A stretch of 64,000 nt of DNA from Thermohahella caldifontis (GTDB taxonomy: Bacteria > Pseudomonadota > Gammaproteobacteria > Pseudomonadales > Oleiphilaceae), in the NCBI RefSeq assembly GCF_041153465.1, contig NZ_CP154858.1, forward strand, positions 3,038,001 through 3,102,000. Direction: 5' to 3'. The translations under genes were made by a program, and so were the position numbers. Shown one piece after another: positions 16,440 to 25,833 of the stretch. The first letter of the stretch is position 1, and every line of letters starts with the position of its first letter. The notes under the pieces are model-generated. The model did no database searches. It was given only the letters and a program-made list of their open reading frames with translations, and was not told the DNA's origin.

Positions 16440-17432
16440 TCAGAGTGCCGCAGGTGGTGGTCCGTTGCCTCCGGGCCCCGCGCCTGCCGATCCGTTGGCG
16501 GAAAGGTCCGGCGTGCCCGAATAGCAGCCCAGATAGTAGGGGAACTGATCCGTCGCATAATAGGCATAGGTTCCGTCCGGCCGGTATCCGCCATTGCAAC
16601 GGTCCAGATCACCGGCGCCCTCCTGATAGACATTCACCTCCCAGGCATTTTCGTTGGCATAGTCGCCTGTTCCGGTGTACACGTAAGAGTTCTTCACCTC
16701 ATGGACGCTGGTGCACTCGGCATCATCACATTCCCAGGGGGCCAGAATGGGGAATCCGTCCAGGGCATAACCAATCACCACGCCCGGCTGGCCCTCGGGG
16801 AGAAGACTGGAGGCCCCGCCCATGGTGGTGTATCCGAAATAGCAGAACGGGCGCACATGAAGGTGGTACTGCATGACGTGCCCGCCACAGTATTCCAGAA
16901 TCCCATGCTTGTAGGGATCAGCCAGTCCATCCATGGCCGCCTCGTTGGGGCCGAAGATCTGGATGCCGGAGACGGTGACAGCAATGATGCCAAGGGTGGG
17001 CAGCTCGGTGGGGGAGGCCGCCTTTTCCGGATAGCGCGGAAAACTCACATTCAGGTCATAGGCTTCCGGCGCCATGACCAACCCGGGGCCGAGCCCTTCG
17101 AAATCGAAGTTGATCAGACCATTGCCGGTGACCGTCACCTGGGTATCGGAACAGGTCACGGAAACGGAGGGTGTCAGATCCTTGCCGTAATATTCGCTGT
17201 TGGTGAGGCCATCACCATTCCAGTCAATGTAATTGTCCTGGTCGGACACATCCAGAAAGTGGCTGGCCTGTTCGCAATCTCCGGACACGGTGGATGTGGA
17301 GGTACTGACGGTGGTTGTTGTGCTCTCCGTTGCGGCAGTGTCCTCCATGGTGCTGCTGCCACTCCCACATCCGGCAAGCAACAGGGCCAAGGCCGTTGCA
17401 CCGAGCAATTTCCGCAAGCGATGATCAGTCAT
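16440..17432 (-). CDS. YHYH-domain lipoprotein
   Basis: A 330-residue protein with a lipobox (LLLAGC, Cys near 22), a Thr/Ser-rich linker, and a YHYH domain. Within the domain, MQYHLHVRPF and VIGYALDGFPILAP are the typical motifs. NWNGDG-like Asp residues near 65-75 could bind calcium. YHYH proteins are secreted and often lie beside oxidoreductases or cytochrome genes, but their chemistry is not settled. It overlaps the preceding gene by 8 bases, so the two are translationally coupled. Probably attached to the outer membrane. Confidence 0.85.
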   Translation of the reverse strand: MTDHRLRKLLGATALALLLAGCGSGSSTMEDTAATESTTTTVSTSTSTVSGDCEQASHFLDVSDQDNYIDWNGDGLTNSEYYGKDLTPSVSVTCSDTQVTVTGNGLINFDFEGLGPGLVMAPEAYDLNVSFPRYPEKAASPTELPTLGIIAVTVSGIQIFGPNEAAMDGLADPYKHGILEYCGGHVMQYHLHVRPFCYFGYTTMGGASSLLPEGQPGVVIGYALDGFPILAPWECDDAECTSVHEVKNSYVYTGTGDYANENAWEVNVYQEGAGDLDRCNGGYRPDGTYAYYATDQFPYYLGCYSGTPDLSANGSAGAGPGGNGPPPAAL

Positions 17433-17895
17433 CGGAAGCCTCCTCGCTCAGGCCCGGTGCGGCATCCGGACGGGTCTGTCCGGTGTGCGCCAACTCCGAC
17501 AGAGGATGCCCTGCGGGGGTCAGACCATGGATCCGGTTCATCTGCATCAGCAGGCGGAAGCGATCCATCTGATCGCCGTAGAGCACTTCACTCAGCTGAT
17601 CCGTCATGTCCGTGTCAATCTGCCCGAGCGCTTCCCGGACGTCTGCCGTGTCCGAGGCACGAATGCGCTGGCGTGCCTCTTCGGCCGTCTCCAGAATGCG
17701 GATGAAATCGTCACGTTGCCAGGACTCGACGCGAATCTGTGTCATGAGACGATCCATGGCAGGATCCTGCAGCAACTCTGCCGCCTGGGGCTGAAGGGCG
17801 AGGCTGGTCAGAATCAGGGCTATCCCGCCGGCATGGCGTCGTGAGATCAGGCGCCGGATGGATGAGGTGAGGTGAGTGTACGGGTTGGTTTGCAT
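17425..17895 (-). CDS. Small exported alpha-helical protein, coupled to YHYH lipoprotein
   Basis: A 156-residue protein of unknown function. It has a signal-like N-terminus (hydrophobic about 23-38), then a helical, charged body of about 100 residues reminiscent of Spy/CpxP-like or heavy-metal-sensor helical hairpins. That resemblance is only in style, and I see no LTxxQ motif. Its stop codon overlaps the start of the YHYH gene, which suggests that they work together. No other family is evident. Confidence 0.6.
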   Translation of the reverse strand: MQTNPYTHLTSSIRRLISRRHAGGIALILTSLALQPQAAELLQDPAMDRLMTQIRVESWQRDDFIRILETAEEARQRIRASDTADVREALGQIDTDMTDQLSEVLYGDQMDRFRLLMQMNRIHGLTPAGHPLSELAHTGQTRPDAAPGLSEEASDD

Positions 17896-18042
17896 ATTGT
17901 TTGTTCTCCCATGGCCTACGAAAGCAGCTCCATCGGAATGGAGCAGATTGCAGGCTACCGTTCAAAAAGGGAGAGAATGGGGAGCAAATGTGCAAGCCGT
18001 GCAAACTGTGACGGCGTATGCATACCGGCGGGCAGTCGTCGG

Positions 18043-18060
18043 GGGACAAGTCTGTCCCCG
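18043..18060 (-). terminator. Hairpin after the phosphate permease gene
   Basis: GGGGACA and TGTCCCC form a perfect 7-bp stem with a four-base loop just after the stop codon of the minus-strand permease. There is no T-run, so at best it is a weak terminator. The rest of 17896-18065 shows nothing else that I can assign. Confidence 0.4.
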
Positions 18061-18065
18061 GTGGT

Positions 18066-19196
18066 TCAGCGGATCAAAAGCCAGGCCAACGCACTGGACA
18101 GCATGGCCACGGGTAGCGTGATCAGCCAGGACAGCAGAATGCTGCGTACCACGCGGGTATCCTGATTGCCGGTGACGGAGCCCATCCCGAACAGCGCTCC
18201 GACGGATACATGTGTGGTGGAAACGGGCACCCCAAACCGACTGGCCACTATGACCAGAAAACTGGTGACCAGATTGGCCGCCAGACCCTGCCCCGTATTC
18301 ATGCGGGTAATCCGGTGGCTCAGCGTCCGGGCGACGCGGCCCGCACTGAGTAGCCCGCCTGCAGCAATACCCAGCCCCACGATCAAAAGCCCGTTTGTCG
18401 GTGAAATGGCGTGGGCTGCCACCAGCAGCCCGGCAATCTTGGGGGTGTCATTCAGCCCTCGCGCAAAGGATACCGCGCCGGCGCTGATGATGTGCAGCAA
18501 GTCGAGCAGCGTTTGCAATGGCACCCCAATAACCCTGTTCGTGTAGCGCAGTTCGCAATCGGACAGGTCGGAAACCGACATCACCCAGGCATTGGGCTGG
18601 GCAGGCAGGTCTGTCGCAGACTGGCGCTGAGCCCCCGCCATTGCAGGCGCGGCAGAGATGGCGGACTCACCCAGACAGATGCAGGCCGTTTTTTCCAGTC
18701 CCAGCCGCTTGCGGGTGCGGCTCAGAGTGCTGTAGAGCGCAGCCGCCAGAATGGCGGCCAGCAAGGGGCTGACCAACAAGGGAAGGAAGAATGCACTGCC
18801 AAGCTGACTCAGATTGACCTGGCTGCCGGAGGCCAACCAACCCGCGCCGACCAGTCCGCCCACAAGACTGTGGGTTGTGGAAATGGGAAACCCGAGCCGT
18901 GTCGCGAGCAGAACGGTCCATCCGGCGCCGAGCCCCACTGCGGCCAGAAAGGTGGTGGTGCCGGCCAGATCCTCGGGAACCAGTCCCTTGCCCGAGAAAC
19001 GGGCTACCAGACCATTGGCGATCCAGAGTGCACACAATGAGCCGGCCAGCGTAGCCAGCGTTGCGAACACCAGAGCGGTACGATAGGAAAGCGTGCCACT
19101 GCCATGCAGGCTGGCGACGCCCTTGAAATTGTCATTTGCACCATTGAACCAGGATAACAGCAGTGCTGCAAAAAGAAGGAGGCTGATTTCCCACAT
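18066..19196 (-). CDS. pit: Inorganic phosphate transporter, PiT family
   Basis: A 376-residue inner-membrane permease with about ten helices and the duplicated family signature: FNGANDNFKGVA near the N-terminus and ARGLNDTPKIAG in the second half. Both are followed by P-STTH-type motifs (FPISTTHSLVGG and VPVSTTHVSVGA). The frame is open upstream to 19409, but the first helix starts right after MWEISLLL, so I chose ATG 19196, with GGAG upstream. PiT proteins import phosphate as a metal-phosphate complex with protons or sodium. It is shorter than E. coli PitA (about 500 residues) and lacks its long central loop. Confidence 0.88.
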   Translation of the reverse strand: MWEISLLLFAALLLSWFNGANDNFKGVASLHGSGTLSYRTALVFATLATLAGSLCALWIANGLVARFSGKGLVPEDLAGTTTFLAAVGLGAGWTVLLATRLGFPISTTHSLVGGLVGAGWLASGSQVNLSQLGSAFFLPLLVSPLLAAILAAALYSTLSRTRKRLGLEKTACICLGESAISAAPAMAGAQRQSATDLPAQPNAWVMSVSDLSDCELRYTNRVIGVPLQTLLDLLHIISAGAVSFARGLNDTPKIAGLLVAAHAISPTNGLLIVGLGIAAGGLLSAGRVARTLSHRITRMNTGQGLAANLVTSFLVIVASRFGVPVSTTHVSVGALFGMGSVTGNQDTRVVRSILLSWLITLPVAMLSSALAWLLIR

Positions 19197-19432
19197 GCCG
19201 GTCGTTGCTCCAGATTGGTCAAACCACACCCCGACAGACGAGCCGTCGGGACCAGTGGAAACTGAGACCGGAATGAGAGCGCAAAGTTCAGCGCGAGGGC
19301 AGAACCAGGCCGGTTCAGGTGTGGGTGCACCCTGGCCATGCGGGTAGAGCGGGGCGTCAATGCGGGTTTGGCCCGGATACCGGTTGGGTGTAGAGTGTGT
19401 GGATTCCATGCAAGCGAACCCCCGGAGGACGG

Positions 19433-20086
19433 ATGGATCACAGTTTCTGGCATCGGATCTGGCAGGAGAATCAGATCGGTTTTCATCAGCCGGACATCAA
19501 CCCCTGGCTGCAGGGATACTGGTCCGGTGTGGCCGGGCAGGGCACCGGCAAGGTGCTGGTCCCCCTGTGCGGCAAGTCACGTGACCTGTGGTGGCTGCAT
19601 GAAAGGGGGCACCCGGTTCTCGGGGTTGAACTGAGCCCGATTGCCTGTGCGGATTTCTTTGCCGAAGCCGGGCGCACACCGGAGACCAGGCCGGACACGC
19701 GTTTCACGCGTCATGGACTGGATCGGCTGGAGCTGTGGTGCGGTGACTTCTTTGCCCTGACCGCCGAAGACGTCCAGGACGTGAGCCTGGTGTATGACCG
19801 GGCTGCCCTGATCGCCCTGCCGCCGGACATGCGCCGGCGCTATGCCGACCATCTCCGTGCGATACTGCCCTCCGCCACGCGCATGCTGCTGATCACGCTG
19901 GATCATGATGCGGAGGTGCCGGGCCCGCCGTTTGCCGTGTCGGAAGAGGAGGTCCGGGCACTGTACGGCCGGCATTTTGAGGTGGACAAGGTGCGCTCCA
20001 AGGCCCTCCCGACAGACCACCCGCTGGTGCAGCGTGGCATGCAGGGTGCGCGGGAAGAGGTTTACGTCCTGGTCAGCCGGCAGTGA
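19433..20086 (+). CDS. tpm: Thiopurine S-methyltransferase
   Basis: A 217-residue cytoplasmic S-adenosylmethionine-dependent methyltransferase. The start MDHSFWHRIWQENQIGFHQ and the motif VLVPLCGKSRDLWWL, which binds the cofactor, are diagnostic for bacterial thiopurine methyltransferases. In bacteria these also methylate selenium and tellurium compounds. ATG 19433 follows GGAGG at normal spacing. The 3' end overlaps the convergent MFS gene by 14 bases. Confidence 0.92.
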   Translation: MDHSFWHRIWQENQIGFHQPDINPWLQGYWSGVAGQGTGKVLVPLCGKSRDLWWLHERGHPVLGVELSPIACADFFAEAGRTPETRPDTRFTRHGLDRLELWCGDFFALTAEDVQDVSLVYDRAALIALPPDMRRRYADHLRAILPSATRMLLITLDHDAEVPGPPFAVSEEEVRALYGRHFEVDKVRSKALPTDHPLVQRGMQGAREEVYVLVSRQ

Positions 20087-21386
20087 CCTCCGGGAGGCGG
20101 GTGGCGCTGAGTGTGCCGGCCAGTCCCATGCCACCGAGTACCAGAATGACGGCAATATCGGACCAGAGGGAAAGCAGCGCCGTCAGGCCACCGGTGGCAA
20201 GCAGCAGGAGGCCGATCAGGGTATTGCTGACGGCCGTGTAGTCGGTACGCTTGTTGCCGCCGGCCATGTCCACCAGATAGGTTTTCCGGCCCAGCCGTAC
20301 GCCGGCATGGGCGATGCTGAGCAGAAAGAACGCTGCCGGATAGAGCCAGCCATGGGTGGATTGCCCGGGCAGGGCCAGCGCCGCCAGTGCGGTACTCAGA
20401 CACACCAGGCTTGCCATGGCACCTCCCCGGATGATGACCCGTCGGCTTGAAGCATCGGCAGCCCATCCCCAGAAGACGGCGCTGAGGGAGCTGGCAAGGC
20501 TGCTGGCCAGCAGGAACAGACCGAGCATCGTGCCCGTGTCCCCGTGGCGTTGAGCAAGCAGGACAAAGTAGGGGGCCGCCAGGGCAGAGCCCAGCAACAG
20601 GGCCCGGGTGATGACAAAGTGGCGGAATGGGGCGTCGGTTTTCAGCAGGGAAAGACTGGATAAGGCCGTGGCGATGGCGTTGGCACCCCCTCCGGTTTCC
20701 CCGGGGTATTCGTCAACGGCAGCAAACAGGAGACCGGCCACCAGCCAGAGTGAGGCAGCCAGCAGTAGAAGCACGGTGTAGAACAGCAGCGAAGGCTGAG
20801 CGGTATCCCGGAAGAAGATGACCGTGAGGACGACCGTCAGGGTGCCACCCAGCGTGGCGGTCAGGCCGGAAAGACGCCCTCGCCGGGTTTTGGGAATGCA
20901 TTTGCCCTGTACATCCTTCATGGCAACCGAGCAGAAACCGCGCGACAGGGAAAAGACGGTCAGCGCGGTGATGATTGCCATGCCTGCGGCTGAGCCCTCC
21001 AGAAACCAGACGCTTGCCGCCATGGCCGCCACACTCAGGCACTGCCCGAAGCTGCCCAGTGTCCAGAACAACTTGCGAACCGGATGGCGGCGCACCCAGG
21101 CGGCGATGAGCAGCTGGGGCAACATGGAGCCGGACTCCCGGATGGGTACCAGCCAGGCCACGAATCCTGATGCTCCCTTGGCATTGAGAATCCAGGCGAG
21201 CACGGTCTTCGGACTGGTCAGCAGGTCGCCCAGTTGAGTCAGCACGTTGCTGATGAGAATGATGAAGAAGTTCCGGGGCACCACACGGCAGGCGGATTCA
21301 GGAATGTCCTTGCAGACCCGGGTATCTTCCTCGTTAGCGATCAGGCGATAGAGTTGGTCGAGGGGACGGCGCCTGGTATCGGACAC
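20073..21386 (-). CDS. Major facilitator superfamily transporter
   Basis: A 437-residue integral membrane protein with about twelve helices, preceded by a 35-residue hydrophilic N-terminus. The loop GWAADASSRRVIIRGG between mid helices is the second-half equivalent of the MFS loop motif. The substrate is unknown. It lies 76 bases downstream of purD behind a strong UUCG hairpin, so it is probably not part of the purine operon. Confidence 0.8.
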   Translation of the reverse strand: MSDTRRRPLDQLYRLIANEEDTRVCKDIPESACRVVPRNFFIILISNVLTQLGDLLTSPKTVLAWILNAKGASGFVAWLVPIRESGSMLPQLLIAAWVRRHPVRKLFWTLGSFGQCLSVAAMAASVWFLEGSAAGMAIITALTVFSLSRGFCSVAMKDVQGKCIPKTRRGRLSGLTATLGGTLTVVLTVIFFRDTAQPSLLFYTVLLLLAASLWLVAGLLFAAVDEYPGETGGGANAIATALSSLSLLKTDAPFRHFVITRALLLGSALAAPYFVLLAQRHGDTGTMLGLFLLASSLASSLSAVFWGWAADASSRRVIIRGGAMASLVCLSTALAALALPGQSTHGWLYPAAFFLLSIAHAGVRLGRKTYLVDMAGGNKRTDYTAVSNTLIGLLLLATGGLTALLSLWSDIAVILVLGGMGLAGTLSATRLPEVTAG

Positions 21387-21425
21387 GTCGGACTCCTCCG
21401 GTTATTCTGAGTCTGAGGAAAGAGC

Positions 21426-21455
21426 GGCAGGCCGGAACCGAAGCTCCGGTCTGCC
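21426..21455 (-). terminator. Terminator after purD
   Basis: On the minus strand GGCAG-A-CCGGAGC, loop TTCG, GTTCCGG-C-CTGCC forms a stable stem followed by GCTCTTTCC. It should end or reduce the purH-purD transcript before the MFS gene. Confidence 0.65.
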
Positions 21456-21462
21456 GGAACCG

Positions 21463-22746
21463 TCAGGACTGCTCGCGGGCAATGGCTCGCCAGCCGATAT
21501 CGGTGCGCCAGAATGCATCCGGCCAGTGAATGGTGCGCAGACGCTCGTAGGCCTTCTTCTGGGCCTCGGCCACGCTTTTGCCCAGGGCCGTGACACACAG
21601 CACCCGGCCGCCGCTGGTCACCACCTCGCCGTCCTTCAGGGTCGTGCCGGCATGGAAGACCTTGGTGTCCGGCAGGGTGGCCTCCAATCCCCGGATCACG
21701 TCACCCTTGCGGTAGCCCTCCGGGTAGCCACCGGCGGCCATGACCACACCCAGGGCGACACGCGGATCCCATTCGGCCTGCACCTGATCCAGGCGGCTTT
21801 CGAGCGCGCTGAGACACAGCTGCACCAGATCGGATTTCAGACGCATCATGATCGGCTGGGTTTCCGGGTCTCCAAAGCGGCAGTTATACTCGATGACCTT
21901 CGGGCTGCCATCCGGGGCAATCATCAGGCCGGCATAGAGAAAGCCGGTATAGGGATTGCCCTCGGCCGCCATGCCGCGCACCGTGGGCAGGATCACCTCG
22001 TCCATGATGCGCCGGTGGACATCGGGGGTGACAACCGGTGCCGGGGAGTAGGCCCCCATGCCGCCGGTGTTGGGGCCGGTGTCGCCGTCGCCGACGCGCT
22101 TGTGATCCTGGCTGGTGGCCATGGGCAGCACATGCTCGCCATCCACCATGACGATGAAGCTGGCTTCCTCGCCCTCCAGAAAGTCCTCGATGACCACACG
22201 ATGGCCCGCATCCCCGAAGCGGTTGCCGGCCAGCATGTCACGCACGGCAGCTTCCGCTTCTTCCAGGGACATGGCCACGATGACGCCCTTGCCCGCCGCC
22301 AGACCATCAGCCTTGATGACGATGGGTGCGCCGCGTTCGCGCACGTAGGCCAGGGCCTCGTCCACATCCGTGAAGTTGCGGTAGGCGGCCGTGGGGATAT
22401 TGTGACGGGCCAGAAAGTCCTTGGTGAAGGCCTTGGAGCCTTCCAGGCGGGCACAGGCGGCGGTGGGGCCGAAGGCTTTCAGGCCGGCCTCGCGGAAACG
22501 ATCCACCACACCGGCAACCAGCGGGGCTTCCGGACCCACGATGGTCAGCTCAATGGCATTTTCCCGGGCAAAACGCACCAGTCCGTCCAGATCCATCACG
22601 TCGATGGCGACATTTTCCATGCCCGGCTCCGTGGCTGTGCCGGCATTGCCTGGAGCCACGTAGACCTTTTCCACGTCCGGGGACTGGGCGGCTTTCCAGG
22701 CCAGGGCATGTTCCCGGCCGCCGCTGCCAATGACAAGTACTTTCAT
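21463..22746 (-). CDS. purD: Phosphoribosylamine-glycine ligase
   Basis: A 427-residue ATP-grasp enzyme making glycinamide ribonucleotide from phosphoribosylamine, glycine and ATP in de novo purine synthesis. Start MKVLVIGSGGREHALAWK, then PTAACARLEGSKAFTKDF and VIEYNCRFGDPETQ are family hallmarks. It lies 15 bases after purH and is cotranscribed with it. Confidence 0.97.
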   Translation of the reverse strand: MKVLVIGSGGREHALAWKAAQSPDVEKVYVAPGNAGTATEPGMENVAIDVMDLDGLVRFARENAIELTIVGPEAPLVAGVVDRFREAGLKAFGPTAACARLEGSKAFTKDFLARHNIPTAAYRNFTDVDEALAYVRERGAPIVIKADGLAAGKGVIVAMSLEEAEAAVRDMLAGNRFGDAGHRVVIEDFLEGEEASFIVMVDGEHVLPMATSQDHKRVGDGDTGPNTGGMGAYSPAPVVTPDVHRRIMDEVILPTVRGMAAEGNPYTGFLYAGLMIAPDGSPKVIEYNCRFGDPETQPIMMRLKSDLVQLCLSALESRLDQVQAEWDPRVALGVVMAAGGYPEGYRKGDVIRGLEATLPDTKVFHAGTTLKDGEVVTSGGRVLCVTALGKSVAEAQKKAYERLRTIHWPDAFWRTDIGWRAIAREQS

Positions 22747-22761
22747 TTGTCTGCTCCCTGA

Positions 22762-24336
22762 TCAGTGACGGAAATGACGCATGCCGGTGAATACCATGGC
22801 AATGCCGTGCTCGTCCGCGGCATCAACGACTTCCTGATCGCGCATGGAACCGCCCGGCTGGATGATGGCGGTGATGCCTGCCTCGGCGGCCGCATCCACG
22901 GAGTCCCGGAAGGGGAAGAAGGCGTCGGAAGCCATGACCGAGCCCTTGACTTCCAGTCCTTCATCCGCGGCCTTGATGGCGGCAATCTTCGCGCTGTACA
23001 CCCGGCTCATCTGGCCTGCACCGATACCGATGGTACGGCCGTTCTTGGCGTAGACGATGGCATTGGACTTGACGTACTTGGCCACCTCCCAGGCAAACAG
23101 CAGGTCTGCCAGTTCCTGCTCGGTCGGCGCACGCCGGGTCACGGTCTTGACCTGGGAGGCATCCACCATGCCCAGATCGCGATCCTGTACCAGCAGGCCG
23201 CCCACCACGCGCTTGTAGTCCAGGGCATCTGCCCGGTCACCGTTGAGCGGGCCACAGGCCAGCAGGCGGACATTGGGCTTGGCGGCCACAATTTCACGGG
23301 CCTCGTCGGACACTGCGGGCGCGATGATCACTTCCACGAACTGGCGTTCGATGATCATCCGGGCGGTCTTGCCATCCAGCTCGCGGTTGAAGGCAATGAT
23401 GCCGCCGAACGCCGAGGTGGGGTCCGTGGCGTAGGCCAGATCGTAGGCCTGGGCGATGTCCACGCCAATGGCCACACCGCAGGGGTTGGCGTGCTTGACG
23501 ATCACACAGGCCGGATCGGCGAAGGGCTTGACGCATTCCAGTGCCGCATCGGTGTCGGCAATGTTGTTGAAGGAGAGGGCCTTGCCCTGAAGCTGCTCAG
23601 CGGTGGAGACCGAGGCTTCCTCATTGCGCGGGTCCACGTAGAAGGCCGCCGCCTGGTGCGGGTTCTCGCCGTAGCGCAGATCCTGCTTCTTGACGAAGTT
23701 GAGATTCAGGGTGCGCGGGAAGCGGGCGTCGGACTCGCTGACCCGGGTGCCGAGGTAGTTGGCAATGGCGGCATCATAGGCAGCCGTATGTTCAAAGGCC
23801 TTCACCGCCAGGTCGAATCGTGTGGCAAAGGTCAGGCCGCCGGCGTTCTCGTCCAGTTCCTTCAGAATGCGGTCATAGTCGGAGGGATTGACCACGATGG
23901 CTACGTCCTGATGGTTCTTGGCTGCCGCCCGTACCATGGTCGGCCCGCCGATGTCGATGTTTTCGATGGCGTCCGCCAGGGTGCAGTCTGCGCGGGCCAC
24001 GGTGGTTTCGAACGGATACAGGTTCACGACCACCAGATCAATGGGCGCGATGCCATGTTCGGCCATGACGGCGTCGTCCGTGCCGCGGCGGCCCAGAATG
24101 CCGCCGTGAATCTTCGGGTGCAGCGTCTTGACCCGGCCGTCCATCATTTCCGGAAAGCCGGTGTAGTCGGATACTTCGCGCACCGGGATGCCGGCGTCGT
24201 TCAGGAGGCGCCAGGTGCCGCCTGTGGATAGGAGTTCAACGCCACGTTCTGCCAGGGCGCGGGCAAATCCGACAATGCCGGTCTTGTCTGAAACGCTGAT
24301 CAGAGCGCGCTTGAGGGTCAGGGTGGTATCTGCCAT
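22762..24336 (-). CDS. purH: Bifunctional AICAR formyltransferase / IMP cyclohydrolase
   Basis: A 524-residue protein catalysing the last two steps of IMP synthesis. The N-terminal cyclohydrolase domain (about 1-200) has RALISVSDKTGIVGFA and STGGTWRLL. The C-terminal transformylase has KHANPCGVA (catalytic Lys-His) and FPFRDSVD. I chose ATG 24336; the frame extends to 24396 but that part shows no family similarity. It follows the terminator of the dusB-fis operon and leads into purD. Confidence 0.97.
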   Translation of the reverse strand: MADTTLTLKRALISVSDKTGIVGFARALAERGVELLSTGGTWRLLNDAGIPVREVSDYTGFPEMMDGRVKTLHPKIHGGILGRRGTDDAVMAEHGIAPIDLVVVNLYPFETTVARADCTLADAIENIDIGGPTMVRAAAKNHQDVAIVVNPSDYDRILKELDENAGGLTFATRFDLAVKAFEHTAAYDAAIANYLGTRVSESDARFPRTLNLNFVKKQDLRYGENPHQAAAFYVDPRNEEASVSTAEQLQGKALSFNNIADTDAALECVKPFADPACVIVKHANPCGVAIGVDIAQAYDLAYATDPTSAFGGIIAFNRELDGKTARMIIERQFVEVIIAPAVSDEAREIVAAKPNVRLLACGPLNGDRADALDYKRVVGGLLVQDRDLGMVDASQVKTVTRRAPTEQELADLLFAWEVAKYVKSNAIVYAKNGRTIGIGAGQMSRVYSAKIAAIKAADEGLEVKGSVMASDAFFPFRDSVDAAAEAGITAIIQPGGSMRDQEVVDAADEHGIAMVFTGMRHFRH

Positions 24337-24380
24337 GGGTTCGTTCCGTTGTGCGTGTTGGTCTTGTCTTGCGGTGCAAA

Positions 24381-24406
24381 CAAAAAGAGGGCGCATGCGC
24401 CCTCTT
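24381..24406 (-). terminator. Intrinsic terminator after fis
   Basis: A perfect 22-bp palindrome (24385-24406) with GAGGGCGC-ATGCGCCCTC at its centre is followed on the minus strand by TTTTTG. It ends the dusB-fis transcript before purH. Confidence 0.85.
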
Positions 24407-24416
24407 CAGATCCGGT

Positions 24417-24722
24417 TCAGAGCAGTCCGTACTGCTTGAGCTTCTTGCGCAGGGTGCCGCGGTTCAGCCCCAGCAGCTCGGAGGCCCGGGTCTGGTTGTT
24501 GCGGGTGTATTTCATCACCTGCTCCAGCAGCGGCGCCTCCACTTCGGAGAGGACGAGCTGGTAGACGTCAGTCACGGGCGCGCCATCCAGCTGTGCAAAG
24601 TAGTTGGCCAGAGCCTGATCCACGCTGTCACGCAGGGTCATGGTGCGGCTGGCATCCTGGTTGACATACAGTCCGTTGGGTGCGGTCTGGCCCGCGTCCT
24701 GGGTCATGGTTTCTGTATTCAT
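24417..24722 (-). CDS. fis: DNA-binding nucleoid protein Fis
   Basis: A 101-residue protein close to E. coli Fis (98). The C-terminal helix-turn-helix, with NNQTRASELLGLNRGTLRKK, is strongly conserved, while the first 25 residues are variable as usual. Fis bends DNA and activates rRNA and other growth-linked promoters. Its ATG overlaps the dusB stop (ATGA), the gammaproteobacterial dusB-fis operon arrangement. Confidence 0.97.
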   Translation of the reverse strand: MNTETMTQDAGQTAPNGLYVNQDASRTMTLRDSVDQALANYFAQLDGAPVTDVYQLVLSEVEAPLLEQVMKYTRNNQTRASELLGLNRGTLRKKLKQYGLL

Positions 24723-25720
24723 GCGGCAATTACCTCTCCTTCATGTGCAAGACGCTCAAAGAAAGCATGCAGCACATCAAGCTGCGCGCCGGCGTCCTGC
24801 AGTAAGTTGAATCGTTGGCGAAACTCCCTGTACTGCGTGTCCGGCAGGTGCAGGGTCTGCACATACCAGTCCACATGCTTGCGGGCGATACGGGTTCCTG
24901 CGTAGTCGCCATAAAATGCGTGCAATGCGCGCACGTGGCCGATGAGTATCGCTTCCACCTCGGCGAGGGTGGGGGGTGCCAGATGCTCACCCGTTTTCAG
25001 GTAATGATCAATCTCGCGAAAGATCCAAGGGCGACCCTGTGCCCCGCGGCCGATCATGATGCCCGCGGCACCGGTATGCCCGAGCACTGCGCGGGCCTTC
25101 TCCGGCGACGTGATGTCACCGTTGGCGATGACCGGGATATCGACCGCATCCACAATGGCGGCAATGGTGTCATATTCCGCTTCGCCCTGATACCGGCAGG
25201 CCCGGGTCCTTCCGTGAACCGCCAGTGCCTGGATGCCCAGATCCTCGGCCATGCGTGCAATGGTCACCCCGTTGCGGTGCTCCGGACTCCAGCCGGTGCG
25301 GATTTTCAGGGTGACCGGCACATCCACCGCACGGACGACCGCGTCCAGAATCCTTGCCACCAACGGCTCGTCCCGGAGCAGGGCCGAGCCGGCGGCCTTG
25401 TTGCAGACCTTCTTGGCCGGGCAGCCCATGTTGATGTCAATGATCTGTGCGCCACAGTCCACATTGTAGCGCGCGGCATCGGCCAACATGTCCGGATCGG
25501 CACCGGCAATCTGGACGGAAACCGGTTCCGGTTCTCCGCTGTGATCACCGCGCAGCCGGGATTTGCGGGTGTCCCTGAGTTCCGGATTGGCGGCCATCAT
25601 TTCCGAGACGGCCATGCCCGCGCCCAGCTTTCGGCACAGCAGCCGGAAAGGTCTGTCCGTCACGCCTGCCATGGGGGCCAGGAACAGTGCGTTGGGCAAC
25701 GTGTAGGGTCCGATGTGCAT
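24719..25720 (-). CDS. dusB: tRNA-dihydrouridine synthase B
   Basis: A 333-residue flavoenzyme that reduces uridine to dihydrouridine in tRNA. The start IGPYTLPNALFLAPMAGVTD (flavin site), the catalytic Cys in NMGCPAKKVCNK and HGRTRACRYQGEA are diagnostic. It is cotranscribed with fis through a 4-base overlap, which is typical for gammaproteobacteria. A TIM barrel (about 1-245) is followed by a helical RNA-binding domain. Confidence 0.96.
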   Translation of the reverse strand: MHIGPYTLPNALFLAPMAGVTDRPFRLLCRKLGAGMAVSEMMAANPELRDTRKSRLRGDHSGEPEPVSVQIAGADPDMLADAARYNVDCGAQIIDINMGCPAKKVCNKAAGSALLRDEPLVARILDAVVRAVDVPVTLKIRTGWSPEHRNGVTIARMAEDLGIQALAVHGRTRACRYQGEAEYDTIAAIVDAVDIPVIANGDITSPEKARAVLGHTGAAGIMIGRGAQGRPWIFREIDHYLKTGEHLAPPTLAEVEAILIGHVRALHAFYGDYAGTRIARKHVDWYVQTLHLPDTQYREFRQRFNLLQDAGAQLDVLHAFFERLAHEGEVIAA

Positions 25721-25833
25721 CAGGCCGCCTGTCCGGTGTGATCAAAAAGTGTTCGCCCCGTTTCAGGGGGAGCCTATGATACCCAGTTGCCCCCTGCGGG
25801 AAAAGACTTGAAATTTCAGAAAACGTATGTTTT

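Noticed and set aside
18066..19409. 447-residue version of the phosphate permease starting at 19409
   Set aside because: The first 71 residues are Pro/Gly-rich with no helix or similarity; ATG 19196 gives the normal first transmembrane segment.
21526..24231. Long plus-strand open frames (411 and 488 codons) opposite purD and purH
   Set aside because: They are antisense shadows of high-GC genes with strong family matches on the minus strand; no ribosome site or domain supports them.
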